Source: Thermomicrobiales bacterium
GTDB taxonomy: Bacteria; Chloroflexota; Chloroflexia; Thermomicrobiales; UBA6265
Assembly (NCBI GenBank): GCA_041390825.1
Contig: JAWKPF010000024.1
Span: 6,719 to 70,718, forward strand
Direction of reading: 5' to 3'
DNA length: 64,000 bases
Shown here: positions 41,395 through 50,533 of the stretch, piece by piece
Layout of the letters: each line of letters opens with the position of its first letter
Numbering within the stretch: position 1 is the stretch's first letter
Translations under genes and position numbers: made by a program
Notes under the pieces: model-generated
Told to the model about the DNA's origin: nothing
Database searches by the model: none
The model's input: the letters and a program-made list of their open reading frames with translations, nothing else

Positions 41395-41510
41395 GACCAG
41401 TGCGGTGGACGGGGGACTGTGTCGCGTGAGTACCCAGCGCGCACCGCGTGTTGAGCCGTGCTCCTCCCTGTCTTCTCCCTTCAGCGTTGACTCGTCTCTG
41501 AGGCGCACCG

Positions 41511-43096
41511 ATGTCCGATTCGATCGAACAGCTGATCGCCGCGGCCAGCAATCCGGTGCATCCCGAGCCGTGGGGCGCGCTCGCCCAGGCGCTCTTTGCC
41601 GCTGGCGACTACCCGGGAACCGTGCAGGCCGCGCTCCATGCCACCGAGCTTGGCTATGGTGGGTTTAGCGAGATGATGGTGCTCGCCTCCCGGGCAGCGA
41701 TCCGCGATGGCGAACTCGACGCGCGGCCGAACTGATGCAGCTGGCGCTCGATCTGCGCTATCGGGATATTGGCGGTATCCGCACCGATCCGGATTTTGCC
41801 CCCCTGCTGTCGCATCCCGGCATTGCCTATCGGTTCGGGATGCCCGACCCGGATTCCACCAGGAGCAGGGATGGCAGGGGGACATCGAGTTCTTCGAGCA
41901 GAACTGTTGCGTCGTTCGGCGAATCCGTTCGCGCTTGTTTCCGCGGAGGAGATGGACAGCGCGATCGGTTGGTCTTCCGAGCATGTTGCCGAGCTGAGCG
42001 ATGCCGAGATTCTGCTGAACCTCGGTCGCCTGCTGGTGGCGCTGCAGAGCGGGCGCCTATGTCTCTCCCGCGCTGGAACAGGCCGACCTGTTGGCCGCGC
42101 TACCGTGGAGGTTCTACCGGTTCGAGGAAGGCGTTTTCATCACGCATGCCGCTTCGGCCTATGCCCATCTGGTTGGGTTGCAGGTGGCCGAGATCGAGGG
42201 CGATCGATGGCCGAAGTGGCGCAGGAGATCGTGCCCACGATCTGCACTGACAATCCGCATTGGCCGAGGCAATCATTGCCCTTCCGCCTGCGAGAGACGG
42301 CCTTTCTGCATGCCCCTCGGTCTGACCGCGCATCCGGACCGGGCCACGCTGCGGCTGATGGACGATGCCGGGAGTCTCGCCGATCACCGTGATGGCTGAC
42401 AACGAGTTTCCAACCGCGCCGCTCGGCCGCAGCTTCCCGTTTCCGGATCACTGGGTCACGGCGTTGGATCGACTCCCAGCAAGACCGCTCTATTTACGGG
42501 ATCTTCGGCACCCCTTTGGTTCGAGCCGATACACGAGCTGGACGCCATCTATCTGCCAGATCAACAACACATGCGCGATGGCGATGACGAAACCTTCGCT
42601 GCCTTCACCGATCGGTTTTTCGCCATGCTCCACGAGACCAACCCCGATCGGCTCATCATCGACATTCGCATGAACAAGGGCGGCAACACCACGCTGGAGT
42701 GGCCGTTTCTCTACACTGGTCGCCAGCCCCTGGAACCAACCCGGCAAGCTCTTTGTCATCATCGGGCGGCGCACCTGGTCGGCGGCGCAGAGATTCCGCC
42801 ACCTATCTCGATCTGCATACGCATGCAATCTTCGCGGGCGGTAGCCGGATCGTCGCCCAGCTTTACCGGCGAGAGCATCGAGTTCGTGCTTCCCTGGTCG
42901 GCACGCGGGTGAACATCTCCGATCTGCAGTGGCAGAGCGGCTGGCCGATGGGACCGGCGTCCGTGGATCCCGCCCGATCTCTTTGCCCAGCCGACCTGGG
43001 AGTCCTACCGTGCGGGCGGGACGTGGCGTTGGATGCCATTGCGCGGGAGATCGCGCAGCCGACCACTTTCGCAAACCGGCACCGAGACGACAATGA
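41511..43096 (+). CDS. S41-family (tail-specific protease-like) protein (frameshifted)
   Basis: Begins MSDSIEQLIAAASNP with a TPR-like helical start, then in other frames EVAELSDAEILLNLGRLLVA-like and YRFEEGVFITHAASAYAHLV. The S41 core is seen as TFAAFTDRFFAMLHETNPDR, LIIDIRMNKGGNTTLEWPFL, matching the strand and NGGG turn before the catalytic Ser. Family members cleave peptides; the Ser-Lys pair cannot be placed because of frameshifts. The stop overlaps the next start (ATGA at 43093). Confidence 0.6.
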
Positions 43097-44192
43097 CCCA
43101 CGAATCGATCTACCAGCAGTTGGGGCCAGACCGATCATCAACGGGCGCGGACCCACCACGTTGGCCGGCGGGTCGTTGATGAACCAAGGTATTGGCCGCG
43201 ATGGCCGAAGCCTCCACGCGCTTCGTCGATATGGAACTCAACCGCGCAGTTGGCAAACGGATTGCCGAAATCACCGGCGCGGAAGCTGGTGGTCACCTGC
43301 GGATCGGCAGCCGGTATGGTGCTGGCCGCGGCGGCCTGCGTGGCCGGGAGCAATCCCGAACGCATCGCTGCCCTGCCGGACAGCGATGGCTTCCCGAACG
43401 AAATCGTCTTCCACCGCGCCCGCATCATGTACGACCGTATGTACCGCGTTGGGGGCGGGCGGTTGACGCTCATCGGAACCTGGGAGCGCACCGATCCCGC
43501 CGAACTGGAGCAAGCGATCACCGACCGTACCGCCGCGGTGGCCCGTTTCATCAATCACAGTACAACGGACCCGGCGCTCCCCTTCGAGCAGGTGGTCGAG
43601 ATCGCGCATGCGCGCAATGTGCCGGTGTTCGTCGATGCTGCGTCCACCCTCCCACAGTCAGTCACCTGCGCATCTGGATCGAGCGCAGGGCCGACCTGGT
43701 CATTTACAGCAGGGGAAAGGGCATCCGCGGTCCGGCCGGGTCGGTTTGCTGGCGCCGATCTGATCGAAGCGGCCCGCTTGAATGGCAGTCCCAATGCTTC
43801 CGTCGGGCGCGGCATGAAGGTCGGCAAGGAAACGATGGTCGGGCTCGGGGTTGCGCTTGAGCGTTTCCTGGCCCACGACCACGAGGCTGACTACCGCGGT
43901 CACATGGCGCAGGCCGACCGGTTGATGGCCGCGCTTGAGCCCGGTCAGATGTGCGTCTCACCCGCAACGACGATCAGGCGATTTGGCCTTCCCGGTCATC
44001 GGTGTCCACCCCGTGGACGACCGCTGGAATCACCGCGCAGTGGTCCAGGCGCTCATCGACGGCGATCCCTCCATTCATCTCGACGCGCTGCGCGACCGGC
44101 TGCAGATCAATACCCACTGGCTGGAGGACGACCAGATCGACGTCATACTCCGCCGCCTCACCGAAGAACTCGACGCGCGTTGTGGCGCCTAG
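43093..44192 (+). CDS. SelA-like PLP-dependent enzyme (frameshifted)
   Basis: MTHESIYQQLGVRPIING-like start, then MAEASTRFVDMELNRAVGKR, TCGSAAGMVLAAAACVAGSN, DEIVFHRARIMYDRMYRVGG and the PLP-Lys region LVIYSRGKGIRGPAGS (about 43700). MKVGKETMVGLGVALERFLA follows and the end reads LPVIGVHPVDDRWNHRAVVQ-like then DVILRRLTEELDARCGA. This is the COG1921 family (selenocysteine synthase and relatives). Without selC or selB nearby a role in D-amino-acid or glucosaminate metabolism is more likely than selenium. About 365 residues. Confidence 0.7.
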
Positions 44193-44583
44193 CGAGGTTC
44201 AACCCTCGCTCGCAACCAGCGCGCGAAATCGAGGTTGCTTCGGAGCGGTGCTCCCCGGTCCTTGGCGATCTGTTCGATGCGTGCTGCCAGCTCGAGAATC
44301 TCCCCGGAACTCCAGGCCGTTGACGCGCAGGAAGACATCAAGCGTTACAAGTGCTGCCCGCTTGTTGCCGTCGACGAAGGGCTGGTTCTGTGAGATCCCA
44401 ACGGCCATCAGCACCGCCTGGGTGACCAGGTCCGCACTGTCATAGTAGGCGGCCATTTGTGCGCGCATCAACGCCGATTCGAGTAGCCCTTCATCGCGCA
44501 GTGGTTCCAGCCGCTCGCCCATGCAGTCCAGGATCGCACGATGCAGCTCGACTGACCTCGGCCACCGTTAGGTAGCGGATCAT
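44189..44583 (-). CDS. doc: Doc/Fic-like death-on-curing toxin (frameshifted; motif His replaced by Gln)
   Basis: MIRYLTVAEV starts at ATG 44583; the core frame reads RDEGLLESALMRAQMAAYYD, LVTQAVLMAVGISQNQPFVD and GNKRAALVTLDVFLRVNGLE. The expected Fic motif HPFxDGNKR is QPFVDGNKR, so the catalytic His is Gln. A last helix (ELAARIEQIAKDRG) is in another frame. Doc phosphorylates EF-Tu and halts translation. Since sequence quality is poor here, the His-to-Gln change could be a base error. It starts one base from the AbrB-type antitoxin stop, and the stop overlaps the SelA-like stop on the other strand. Confidence 0.75.
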
Positions 44584-44797
44584 GGCTATTTCGCGAGATA
44601 ACGATAGGCAGCTTCGTGGTCCGCCAGCTTGCATCGAGCGCGTCACGCAACTCGCGGCTCAAGACCGGTCGTTCTTCCAAAGGTGTGAGCTGGACCGCAA
44701 ATCGGTCACCCACAGACCACCCGTTGCGCTCGACTTCCTCTTTCGGAATGGTGATGACGGCGCTGTTTCCGGCTTTGCGCAGTTGTTGCTGAATCAT
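44584..44797 (-). CDS. AbrB/MazE-type antitoxin (frameshifted)
   Basis: MIQQQLRKAGNSAVITIPKE followed by EVERNGWSVGDRFAVQLTPL is an AbrB-fold swapped-hairpin DNA-binding domain. The C-terminal part (RPVLSRELRDALDASWR) reaches a natural end, DHEAAYRYLAK plus stop, after one frame change near 44625. This helix would occupy the toxin groove. Doc toxins are usually paired with Phd antitoxins; AbrB-Doc pairs also occur. About 70 residues. Adjacent to doc by one base. Confidence 0.7.
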
Positions 44798-44921
44798 GTC
44801 TGATATGCTCGTCCCACGCGTAATCATCGTGCATACGGTGAATACAGTATATACCGCGTGCCGGGGACGCATTCCTGCGTCTTCTGTTCCCCGTTCGGTC
44901 GGGCGAGAAGCAGCGCGTAGG

Positions 44922-45700
44922 TTATGAGGAGGCTGGTTGGTACGCCACGCAGCTTTCGGCGGCGAGCCAGAAGAGGCGTTCGCGGATTGTGTGCTTGTCC
45001 CAGTCGCGCGGGTCCCAATCGCCCAACCCGCTGACATCGTCTCCCCGTAAAGAATCTGCTTAACCGGCACACCACGAAATGCCCCGACCGCAAAAAGCGC
45101 CGAGGCTTCCATCTCCACCATGGCGCACCCTTCGGCGGCCTGTCGCCGCGCGACCTGGCCCAGGTCTCGGTAGATGGCGTCGGTAGTCCAGGTCTTGCCC
45201 AATCGATAGCCGACGCCGTGCCGTTCCAGTGTTGTCGCAATCGTGCTCACATTCCGCATCCTGCGCGATCTCACGGGCGGCGGGCACATGGTGAAACGAG
45301 GTTCCCTCGTCACGCACAGCGCTGGTCAGGATCATCAACTGCCCGACATCGATCCCCCGATCGAGCACTCCGGCCGCCACACGCGACCACCGTGCGCGCG
45401 CCCAACGCGATGAGCTCTTCCAGCACAAAGGCGGCCATTGGCGCGCCGATGCCAGGTTGAATCGCGACAATGGGCGTTCCATCGATCTCCACTCGCAACA
45501 TCGGATTGGGACCGGCTTCGCTGGTCAGAAACCCGATGACCTCCGTCGTCTCCCGGGTGCGCAAGTCGCCCAGCACATCGTGAAAAAAGCAGATCACCCG
45601 CGTGTTTCAGGAAATCCTCCCGTTCCACGAGCACGTGATGCGGCTCGATGATGGCGGTGCGGTCTTCGTCGAATTCGAAGAGTGGAAACGTGTCGATCAT
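44922..45700 (-). CDS. Nucleoside phosphorylase (frameshifted)
   Basis: MIDTFPLFEFDEDRTAIIEP starts at ATG 45700. FLTSEAGPNPMLRVEIDGTP, IVAIQPGIGAPMAAFVLEEL and IALGARTVVACGG form the phosphorylase core; VLDRGIDVGQLMILTSAVRD, GTSFHHVPAAREIAQDAE and CAMVEMEASALFAVGAFRGV (with the MEASAL substrate motif) follow in other frames, ending ESCVAYQPASS. The enzyme releases a base and sugar-1-phosphate from nucleosides, here uridine- or purine-type. The start overlaps the stop of the BrnA-like gene. Confidence 0.75.
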
Positions 45701-46210
45701 GTCGTGAGCATACAGGACCCGCCGCGGCATGCAAAGAGTCGATCTACCGTGTCGCGGCAACCGCCTTGAGCGGCTTCTTCTGCTTCGTCCTTGCCGCGCG
45801 TTCGATACGCGGCGAGCGCTGCGATGACGGCCTCCGGGTTCTGCTCGATCACCCGCAGATAGCTCGCCGCTGCCTGATGCGAGCGGAAGGAAGGAGCGCT
45901 TCTGCTCCCAATCCCGGAGCGTGCCCAGCGGAGATCTCGAGAAGGTCTCGAGGAGAACTGCACTTGCGTCATGCCGAGCGCCTTGCGTACGCGCACCGCG
46001 TCCACGACGCGTCGCATCTGACAACTCTTCCTCAGTCATTGGCGGGTTGTCCGGATCGGAGAGCGCGGCGGCCTCGATCTCCTCATCCGTCATGTTACGG
46101 AGCCGTTCCCAGTCCGTCTTATGCGGAGATTCGTAGGGTTTGCCCGTAGAAAGATCGATCAACGTCCCATCTTCATAGAGACGTACTCGAACCGTATTCT
46201 CTTCGCTCAC
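45697..46210 (-). CDS. BrnA-like/XRE antitoxin with helix-turn-helix (frameshifted)
   Basis: Starts MSEENTVRVRLYEDGTLIDL, then DWERLRNMTDEEIEAAALSD and NPPMTEEEL, as in antitoxins paired with BrnT or related RNases. In another frame the HTH reads RRVVDAVRVRKALGMTQVQF then SLGTLRDWEQKR, and a last helix, YLRVIEQNPEAVIAALAAYR, follows. It probably neutralises the BrnT-like toxin encoded just upstream and represses the operon. Its stop overlaps the phosphorylase start (ATGA). Two or more indels. Confidence 0.65.
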
Positions 46211-46464
46211 GGCGGCTTGCCCTTCTAGCGGTGATGATTCGCACGTTCATGCCGCACGTATTGTGAAGATCACTGCAATGAGCGAATCGCTCGAACGGCC
46301 GACTGTTTTCCAGCGTGGCTCCGGCGACCTGCCATCAGGGGAAATCTGCTCGATCCGATCGATATCGAGAAACACGTTGGCAGCGTCGATGAATGCGACT
46401 CATGTTTTTCGACATTCATCTCCGCCTTGGCGTGATCCCACTCAACCTCATCAAAACGAAGCAC
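46173..46464 (-). CDS. brnT: BrnT-like toxin (frameshifted)
   Basis: MLRFDEVEWDHAKAEMNVEK plus HE is the BrnT opening (W-D-x-K-x-x-x-N-x-x-K-H). Further pieces are RSPEPRWKTVGRSS-like in the middle and VRIITARRASRREREEY at the end, the usual IISARxAxxxERxxY motif. The frame ends at TGA 46173, inside the BrnA-like gene, an overlap of 38 bases. BrnT is a RelE-fold ribonuclease of about 95 residues. Confidence 0.7.
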
Positions 46465-46504
46465 CCAGGTCGATAGTACTGGTTACCAGTAGTCACTGCA
46501 ACCT

Positions 46505-47562
46505 CTACGCTTCGGAGGTCAGACACGTTCGAGCATGCGCAGCCAGTTTACCGTGCATGATCTTTTCGATGTCGTCGGCGTAGCCGCGGGCGCGGAGCCG
46601 GCCAGGGATAGCTGCTTAAGAAAGACTCATAAATCGTGTCGAGGTCGCGCGGGGTCTGCTCCGTGCCATAACCACCATCAGGTCGGTTCCAATGGCGGCG
46701 TGAAGATTCGCATTGCCGGCCAACCTGGCAGATATGGTCGATGTGATCGACGTAGTCTTCCATGCTGCAGATTTCGGGGTGCTTTCGCCCCGAATCCAGT
46801 TCGGCACCACCATCCAGGCGTCGAGCGCGCAGCCGATGACCCCGTCGCTCGATGATGTGCTGGAGCATTTGGTCGGTGAGCTGGCGGTCGCCGAACAACG
46901 CGCGGCAGTTGGAATGCGATGCCCAGATCGGCCCCGTGAAGATCTCCACCGCCTCCCAGAACGATTGGTCGTTGAGGTGGGTGATATCCAGCAGGTTGGT
47001 CTCGTTCATCTCTTCCAGCAGCGCTTTGCCCCGTTCGGTCAACCCGCAGGCTTTCGGTACCGTGCGCGTATGCTCGGACCGTAGTGCGCCAGGCTCAGTG
47101 CCCGCAGTCCGTCCTTCCACCAAAGTCCGAGCTGGTCGAGATCGACAATCGGGTCGGCCCCTTCCATCGTCAGGATCATTCCGAGGGCGTGTTTGCTGGA
47201 TCGGCGTTCCATTCCTTCATGTGCGCGTCGAGCTGAGACCAGTCGGAGATCATGCGAATATCGCCTTGCCGCTCCATCTCCCGATAGAACGCCAGTTCTC
47301 CCTGCGCCCGCGCGTACGCAATCTCCTGGGTGCGCACGTCGATCATGTCGTGTCGACCCGATTTCGTGCGCGCGATCATCGTGCAGAAGCAGAGCGCCAT
47401 CTCGGTGCGCCGCATTTCCGGGAAAGAAAGGGTGTTGTTGCCGCGCCCCTTCTCGGTCATGTGCGCTTCGTCCTCCCGAATCCCGGCCACGCTCTTGCGC
47501 AGGTCACGGTCGAGATAGAACGCGTTCATGGCAATGTCGAGATGACTGTCGATGACGATCAC
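46505..47562 (-). CDS. Membrane dipeptidase, peptidase M19 (frameshifted)
   Basis: MIVIDSHLDIAMNAFYLDRD contains the first zinc ligands (HLD) of M19 renal-dipeptidase-type enzymes. RTEMALCFCTMIAR and QEIAYARAQGELAFYREMER follow, then in other frames CGLTERGKALLEEMNETNLL, DITHLNDQSFWEAVEIFTGP and IWASHSNCRAL (the conserved SHS). Near the end, DTIYESFL and DDIEKIMHGKLAAH fit the last helix. The enzyme hydrolyses dipeptides, including D-residue-containing ones. It heads toward a neighbouring peptide-transport group on the same strand. Confidence 0.8.
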
Positions 47563-47680
47563 GGTCGTGCTCCTGCTGCATGGAAAAACCGGCCCACTGC
47601 CTGCGGCACTACCGGGATTCGCGGTCCAGATTACGAGGTGTGAGACCAGGCCGATGCGCCTCCATATCGCCGAATCTCGG

Positions 47681-49165
47681 TCACTGCTCGGCGTGACCTG
47701 TAAGCGTCGTTACCGTGGGTTCATTCCAGGAGATATTGGGATCGATCTCGACCGAGCGCTGGCAATCCGGCAACTGAAACCGCAAGATCGGGCAGACCTC
47801 GCCTCCCGTGTAGCAGACGCGGAGCTCGAATGTGTCGTCGCTCGTCCACGCTCCACTTGCGCTTGTGCGTTCCAGGCCGACCCCACCCGATCCGGGGTTC
47901 ATTGGACTGAGGATTCGGCCCTCCGATTCTCCCGCTAGCCACTCGCCAAGTCCGCTAACGACCCGATGGTCGCCACTGGTGTCGGTAATGGTGATGGTGG
48001 TGGCGTCGAAGGAATCGAACTCACAGACGATTCGCTCGATTCCCAAGCTATTCGCCTCGAGCGCATAAGCTCGACCGGATATGGTCTCGATGAGACTGGA
48101 GGTCGTAGCGCCCTGCGCAGATGGCAAGGAGAGGGACGCCAGCTTCGTCGCCAACGCCGCTTGTACGTTTGAATCGTGGGGCAGCGCAGCGTCCCCGAAT
48201 GCAGGCAAAAGGTGCTTCCAGACATGGTCGAGCACGCGCTGCATGTTCTGCACGCCGCTGGTTATCGCCAGCACGGCGTCCTGCTCCGGGAAGATGACGC
48301 AGAACTGCCCAAACGCGCCATCGCCGCGATAGACGTCGGCTGGCTGGGAACGCCAAAACTGATACCCGTAACCAACGATCCAATCGGGATTCGTCTGCGT
48401 GTTGCTGTTGTCGGAGTGCGCCGCGCTCGCCGCATCGATCCATACCTCGCTCAGAATGCGCTGGCCATTCCATGCGCCACGTTGCAGGTACATCTGTCCG
48501 AAACGGGAAATACCGTCGGTCGTGATGTGCAATCCCGATCCGCCCAGGCTGCGTCCGCGCGGATCGGTATCCCAGACCGGATGCTCGATACCCAACGGGT
48601 CGAACAACCGTGGGCGGAGGTAGTCGATCAGGGATTCTCCGGTGAGTTGGGTGATGATTGCCGAGAGCATATACGTCGCCGGAGTGTTGTAGACGAACCA
48701 GCTTCCTGGTTTGTGCTCCACCGGCAGGGCAAGAAAGGCGCGCGGCCAATCGTCATCCGCGCCGAGCCAAACCGCGGCCAGCGTGTCCTCGTGATGTCCC
48801 GTGTTCATGGTGAGGAGATGCTCGACGGTCATCGCCTGCAGATTGCCGCTCGGGTTCGCTGGCGCATCGTCCGGAAAGAACTTCAGCACCGGGTCGTCGA
48901 CGCGCAGCAACCCCTCTGCCACCGCGATCCCGATAGCCGACGACGTGAAGCTCTTGCTCAACGAATAGAGCATGTGCGGAACTTCGGGGCGATACGGCGT
49001 CCACCACCCCTCGGCCACCACCGATCCGTGCCGCAGCAGTATGAAGCTGTGCACCGCGTCCAGCGGATGCGCGTGCTGCTCGAGCGCGTCGACGAAGTCG
49101 AGAATGGCGGAAGATGGGATGCCTTCAGCTTCCGGAGTGCTGCGTCGAATAGGAACTACGGACAT
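47681..49165 (-). CDS. Serine hydrolase, beta-lactamase/D-aminopeptidase fold
   Basis: 494 residues, intact. SLSK (68-71) in MLYSLSKSF is the class C SxxK nucleophile motif, and YNT at 159-161 the YxN motif. The N-terminal domain of about 370 residues is followed by a C-terminal beta-rich region (about 385-494) seen in esterase or D-aminopeptidase relatives. No signal peptide is visible, so it is probably cytoplasmic. The family acts on D-amino-acid peptides, esters or beta-lactams. Neighbours: an M19 dipeptidase downstream and a peptide ABC transporter upstream on the same strand. Confidence 0.85.
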   Translation of the reverse strand: MSVVPIRRSTPEAEGIPSSAILDFVDALEQHAHPLDAVHSFILLRHGSVVAEGWWTPYRPEVPHMLYSLSKSFTSSAIGIAVAEGLLRVDDPVLKFFPDDAPANPSGNLQAMTVEHLLTMNTGHHEDTLAAVWLGADDDWPRAFLALPVEHKPGSWFVYNTPATYMLSAIITQLTGESLIDYLRPRLFDPLGIEHPVWDTDPRGRSLGGSGLHITTDGISRFGQMYLQRGAWNGQRILSEVWIDAASAAHSDNSNTQTNPDWIVGYGYQFWRSQPADVYRGDGAFGQFCVIFPEQDAVLAITSGVQNMQRVLDHVWKHLLPAFGDAALPHDSNVQAALATKLASLSLPSAQGATTSSLIETISGRAYALEANSLGIERIVCEFDSFDATTITITDTSGDHRVVSGLGEWLAGESEGRILSPMNPGSGGVGLERTSASGAWTSDDTFELRVCYTGGEVCPILRFQLPDCQRSVEIDPNISWNEPTVTTLTGHAEQ

Positions 49166-49230
49166 TGCGAACGTCCTGTGCGCTGAACCGAACTGCCGAT
49201 TGCCGCGCAGCGTAGCACGCGCCCCCTGTC

Positions 49231-49272
49231 ATTCAGAGGAACGAAGAATCTCCTCGCCGCAGCGAGTGTCGC
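49231..49272. repeat. Solitary copy of the dispersed repeat, inverted
   Basis: TCATTCAGAGGAACGAAGAA then TCTCCTCGCCGCAGCGAGTG is the complement of the unit seen at 12168-12486. It lies in the 155-base spacer between two hydrolase genes. Confidence 0.6.
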
Positions 49273-49320
49273 CCCGAATCCGGGCCCCCAGTTCACCTGC
49301 CAGGTGGGATGCTGCTCGCT

Positions 49321-50358
49321 CTATCCGTCGCAGCACGATTCCAGCGATGTCCAGGTGTCCGGCTCGCGCACTCCGGTCACCACCTGCCGAACCGCTTCGA
49401 CGACGAGCTCAGGCTGGTCCTGTTGCACATAGTGCCCGCTTGTCTCCCCGACCCAATACCGCGCATCGGTGGTCAGTGTGGCCAGTTGCTCGTTCGCAGC
49501 AGTCAGAAAGCCTTCGAGCTCCTCAGCGGAGGTGAATCCCTCCGGCACCGTGTCGATCTCGAAGGGAACCCCGTGCGCCACCACCGCCAGCGGGATATCG
49601 CCGAACGGGGCGGTTTCGCGTAACTCCGGGTTCATGCTTCCGTAGGGGATGGTTTCGATATCACCGTAGCCGGGAATGGGGACGATGTCGTCCGTGCCCA
49701 GTTCGGCGTTGAATGCCACCAGCGAGGCCCATTGCTCCGGGGTCATGAGCGCTTCGATGAACTCGTTGTAGGCGTCGATGAGCACAAGTCCGGAGACATC
49801 CTCCGGATACGCGCTGGTGTACAGTCGTGCAATTGCGCCGCCGAGCGAATGCGCCGCCAGCACGAAGGGCGTCTCGATGCCAGCCGCGTGCACCAGCGCA
49901 TGCAACTCCTCCACCGCATCGGTGGCGGTGCGCGGTTGAGGAACAGCATCGCTACGGCTGATCAAGTCCTCGTCCCCCACCGAAGTCGCGGTGCCGGGCC
50001 GGTCGTACGCGCAGACACGGGTGAACTCCGCCAATGCCGGCAAAACCATGGTGCGGGGATCGGTCAGGTTTCGCTGATCGCGCGACCAGATATCGCTCGT
50101 GTCGCGATAGCCGGTCACCAGCACTACCGTCGGGCCGCCACTGCCAGCGCAGGTGAGATAGAGCGACCGTCCTCCGATATCGACCAGACCGGCGAAATCG
50201 CCATCGACGTGATCGGCGATGGGCGTTTGGGCGTTGGCAGGCATTGGCGCTCCGACTGAGGCGAACCCGCCGGCCGCGAGGACCGCGCTGCCATAGCCCA
50301 GCAACTTCCGGCGAGAGACGGACGAATTCGGAATGGGTTCCAACGGGCTCGTTTGCAT
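49321..50358 (-). CDS. Alpha/beta hydrolase with Tat-type signal
   Basis: 345 residues, intact. The N-terminus has SRRKLLGYGSAVLAAGGF, a twin-arginine export signal, and a cleavage-like ANAQT. The fold shows the oxyanion VTGYRD, nucleophile Ser171 in AAHSLGG, an acid in the DAYNE region, and His309 in TSGHYVQQ. Related exported hydrolases act on esters or lipids; the substrate is unknown. An AGGA site lies six bases before ATG 50358. Same strand as the peptide transporter genes, with a 175-base gap that holds no gene. Confidence 0.85.
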   Translation of the reverse strand: MQTSPLEPIPNSSVSRRKLLGYGSAVLAAGGFASVGAPMPANAQTPIADHVDGDFAGLVDIGGRSLYLTCAGSGGPTVVLVTGYRDTSDIWSRDQRNLTDPRTMVLPALAEFTRVCAYDRPGTATSVGDEDLISRSDAVPQPRTATDAVEELHALVHAAGIETPFVLAAHSLGGAIARLYTSAYPEDVSGLVLIDAYNEFIEALMTPEQWASLVAFNAELGTDDIVPIPGYGDIETIPYGSMNPELRETAPFGDIPLAVVAHGVPFEIDTVPEGFTSAEELEGFLTAANEQLATLTTDARYWVGETSGHYVQQDQPELVVEAVRQVVTGVREPDTWTSLESCCDG

Positions 50359-50533
50359 GGTGTCCTGTCTTCTCCTCAGCGCGGACGAACACGGGACGGT
50401 CTCGAGTGCGATGCAGCAGGCGCTACCGGCCCTCGTTCAGCTTACGCCTCGGAGACCGGGAACGGAACCGCCCAAGTGTTCACGCAGCCCCGCCACTACG
50501 ACGACAGACGGTGCAACCGTTCAAGCACTGCCA

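Noticed and set aside
43093..44192. Selenocysteine synthase with a selenium pathway
   Set aside because: No selB, selD or tRNA-Sec seen nearby; COG1921 includes many non-selenium enzymes.
6502..47562. Large block of true pseudogenes or a decaying genomic island
   Set aside because: Conserved residues, gene order and overlaps survive and damage is uniform across housekeeping and accessory genes; sequencing error explains it better, though reads are needed to prove it.
48176..49186. 336-codon plus-strand frame opposite the serine hydrolase
   Set aside because: Antisense shadow with Arg-rich composition; the opposite strand has the SxxK and YxN motifs.
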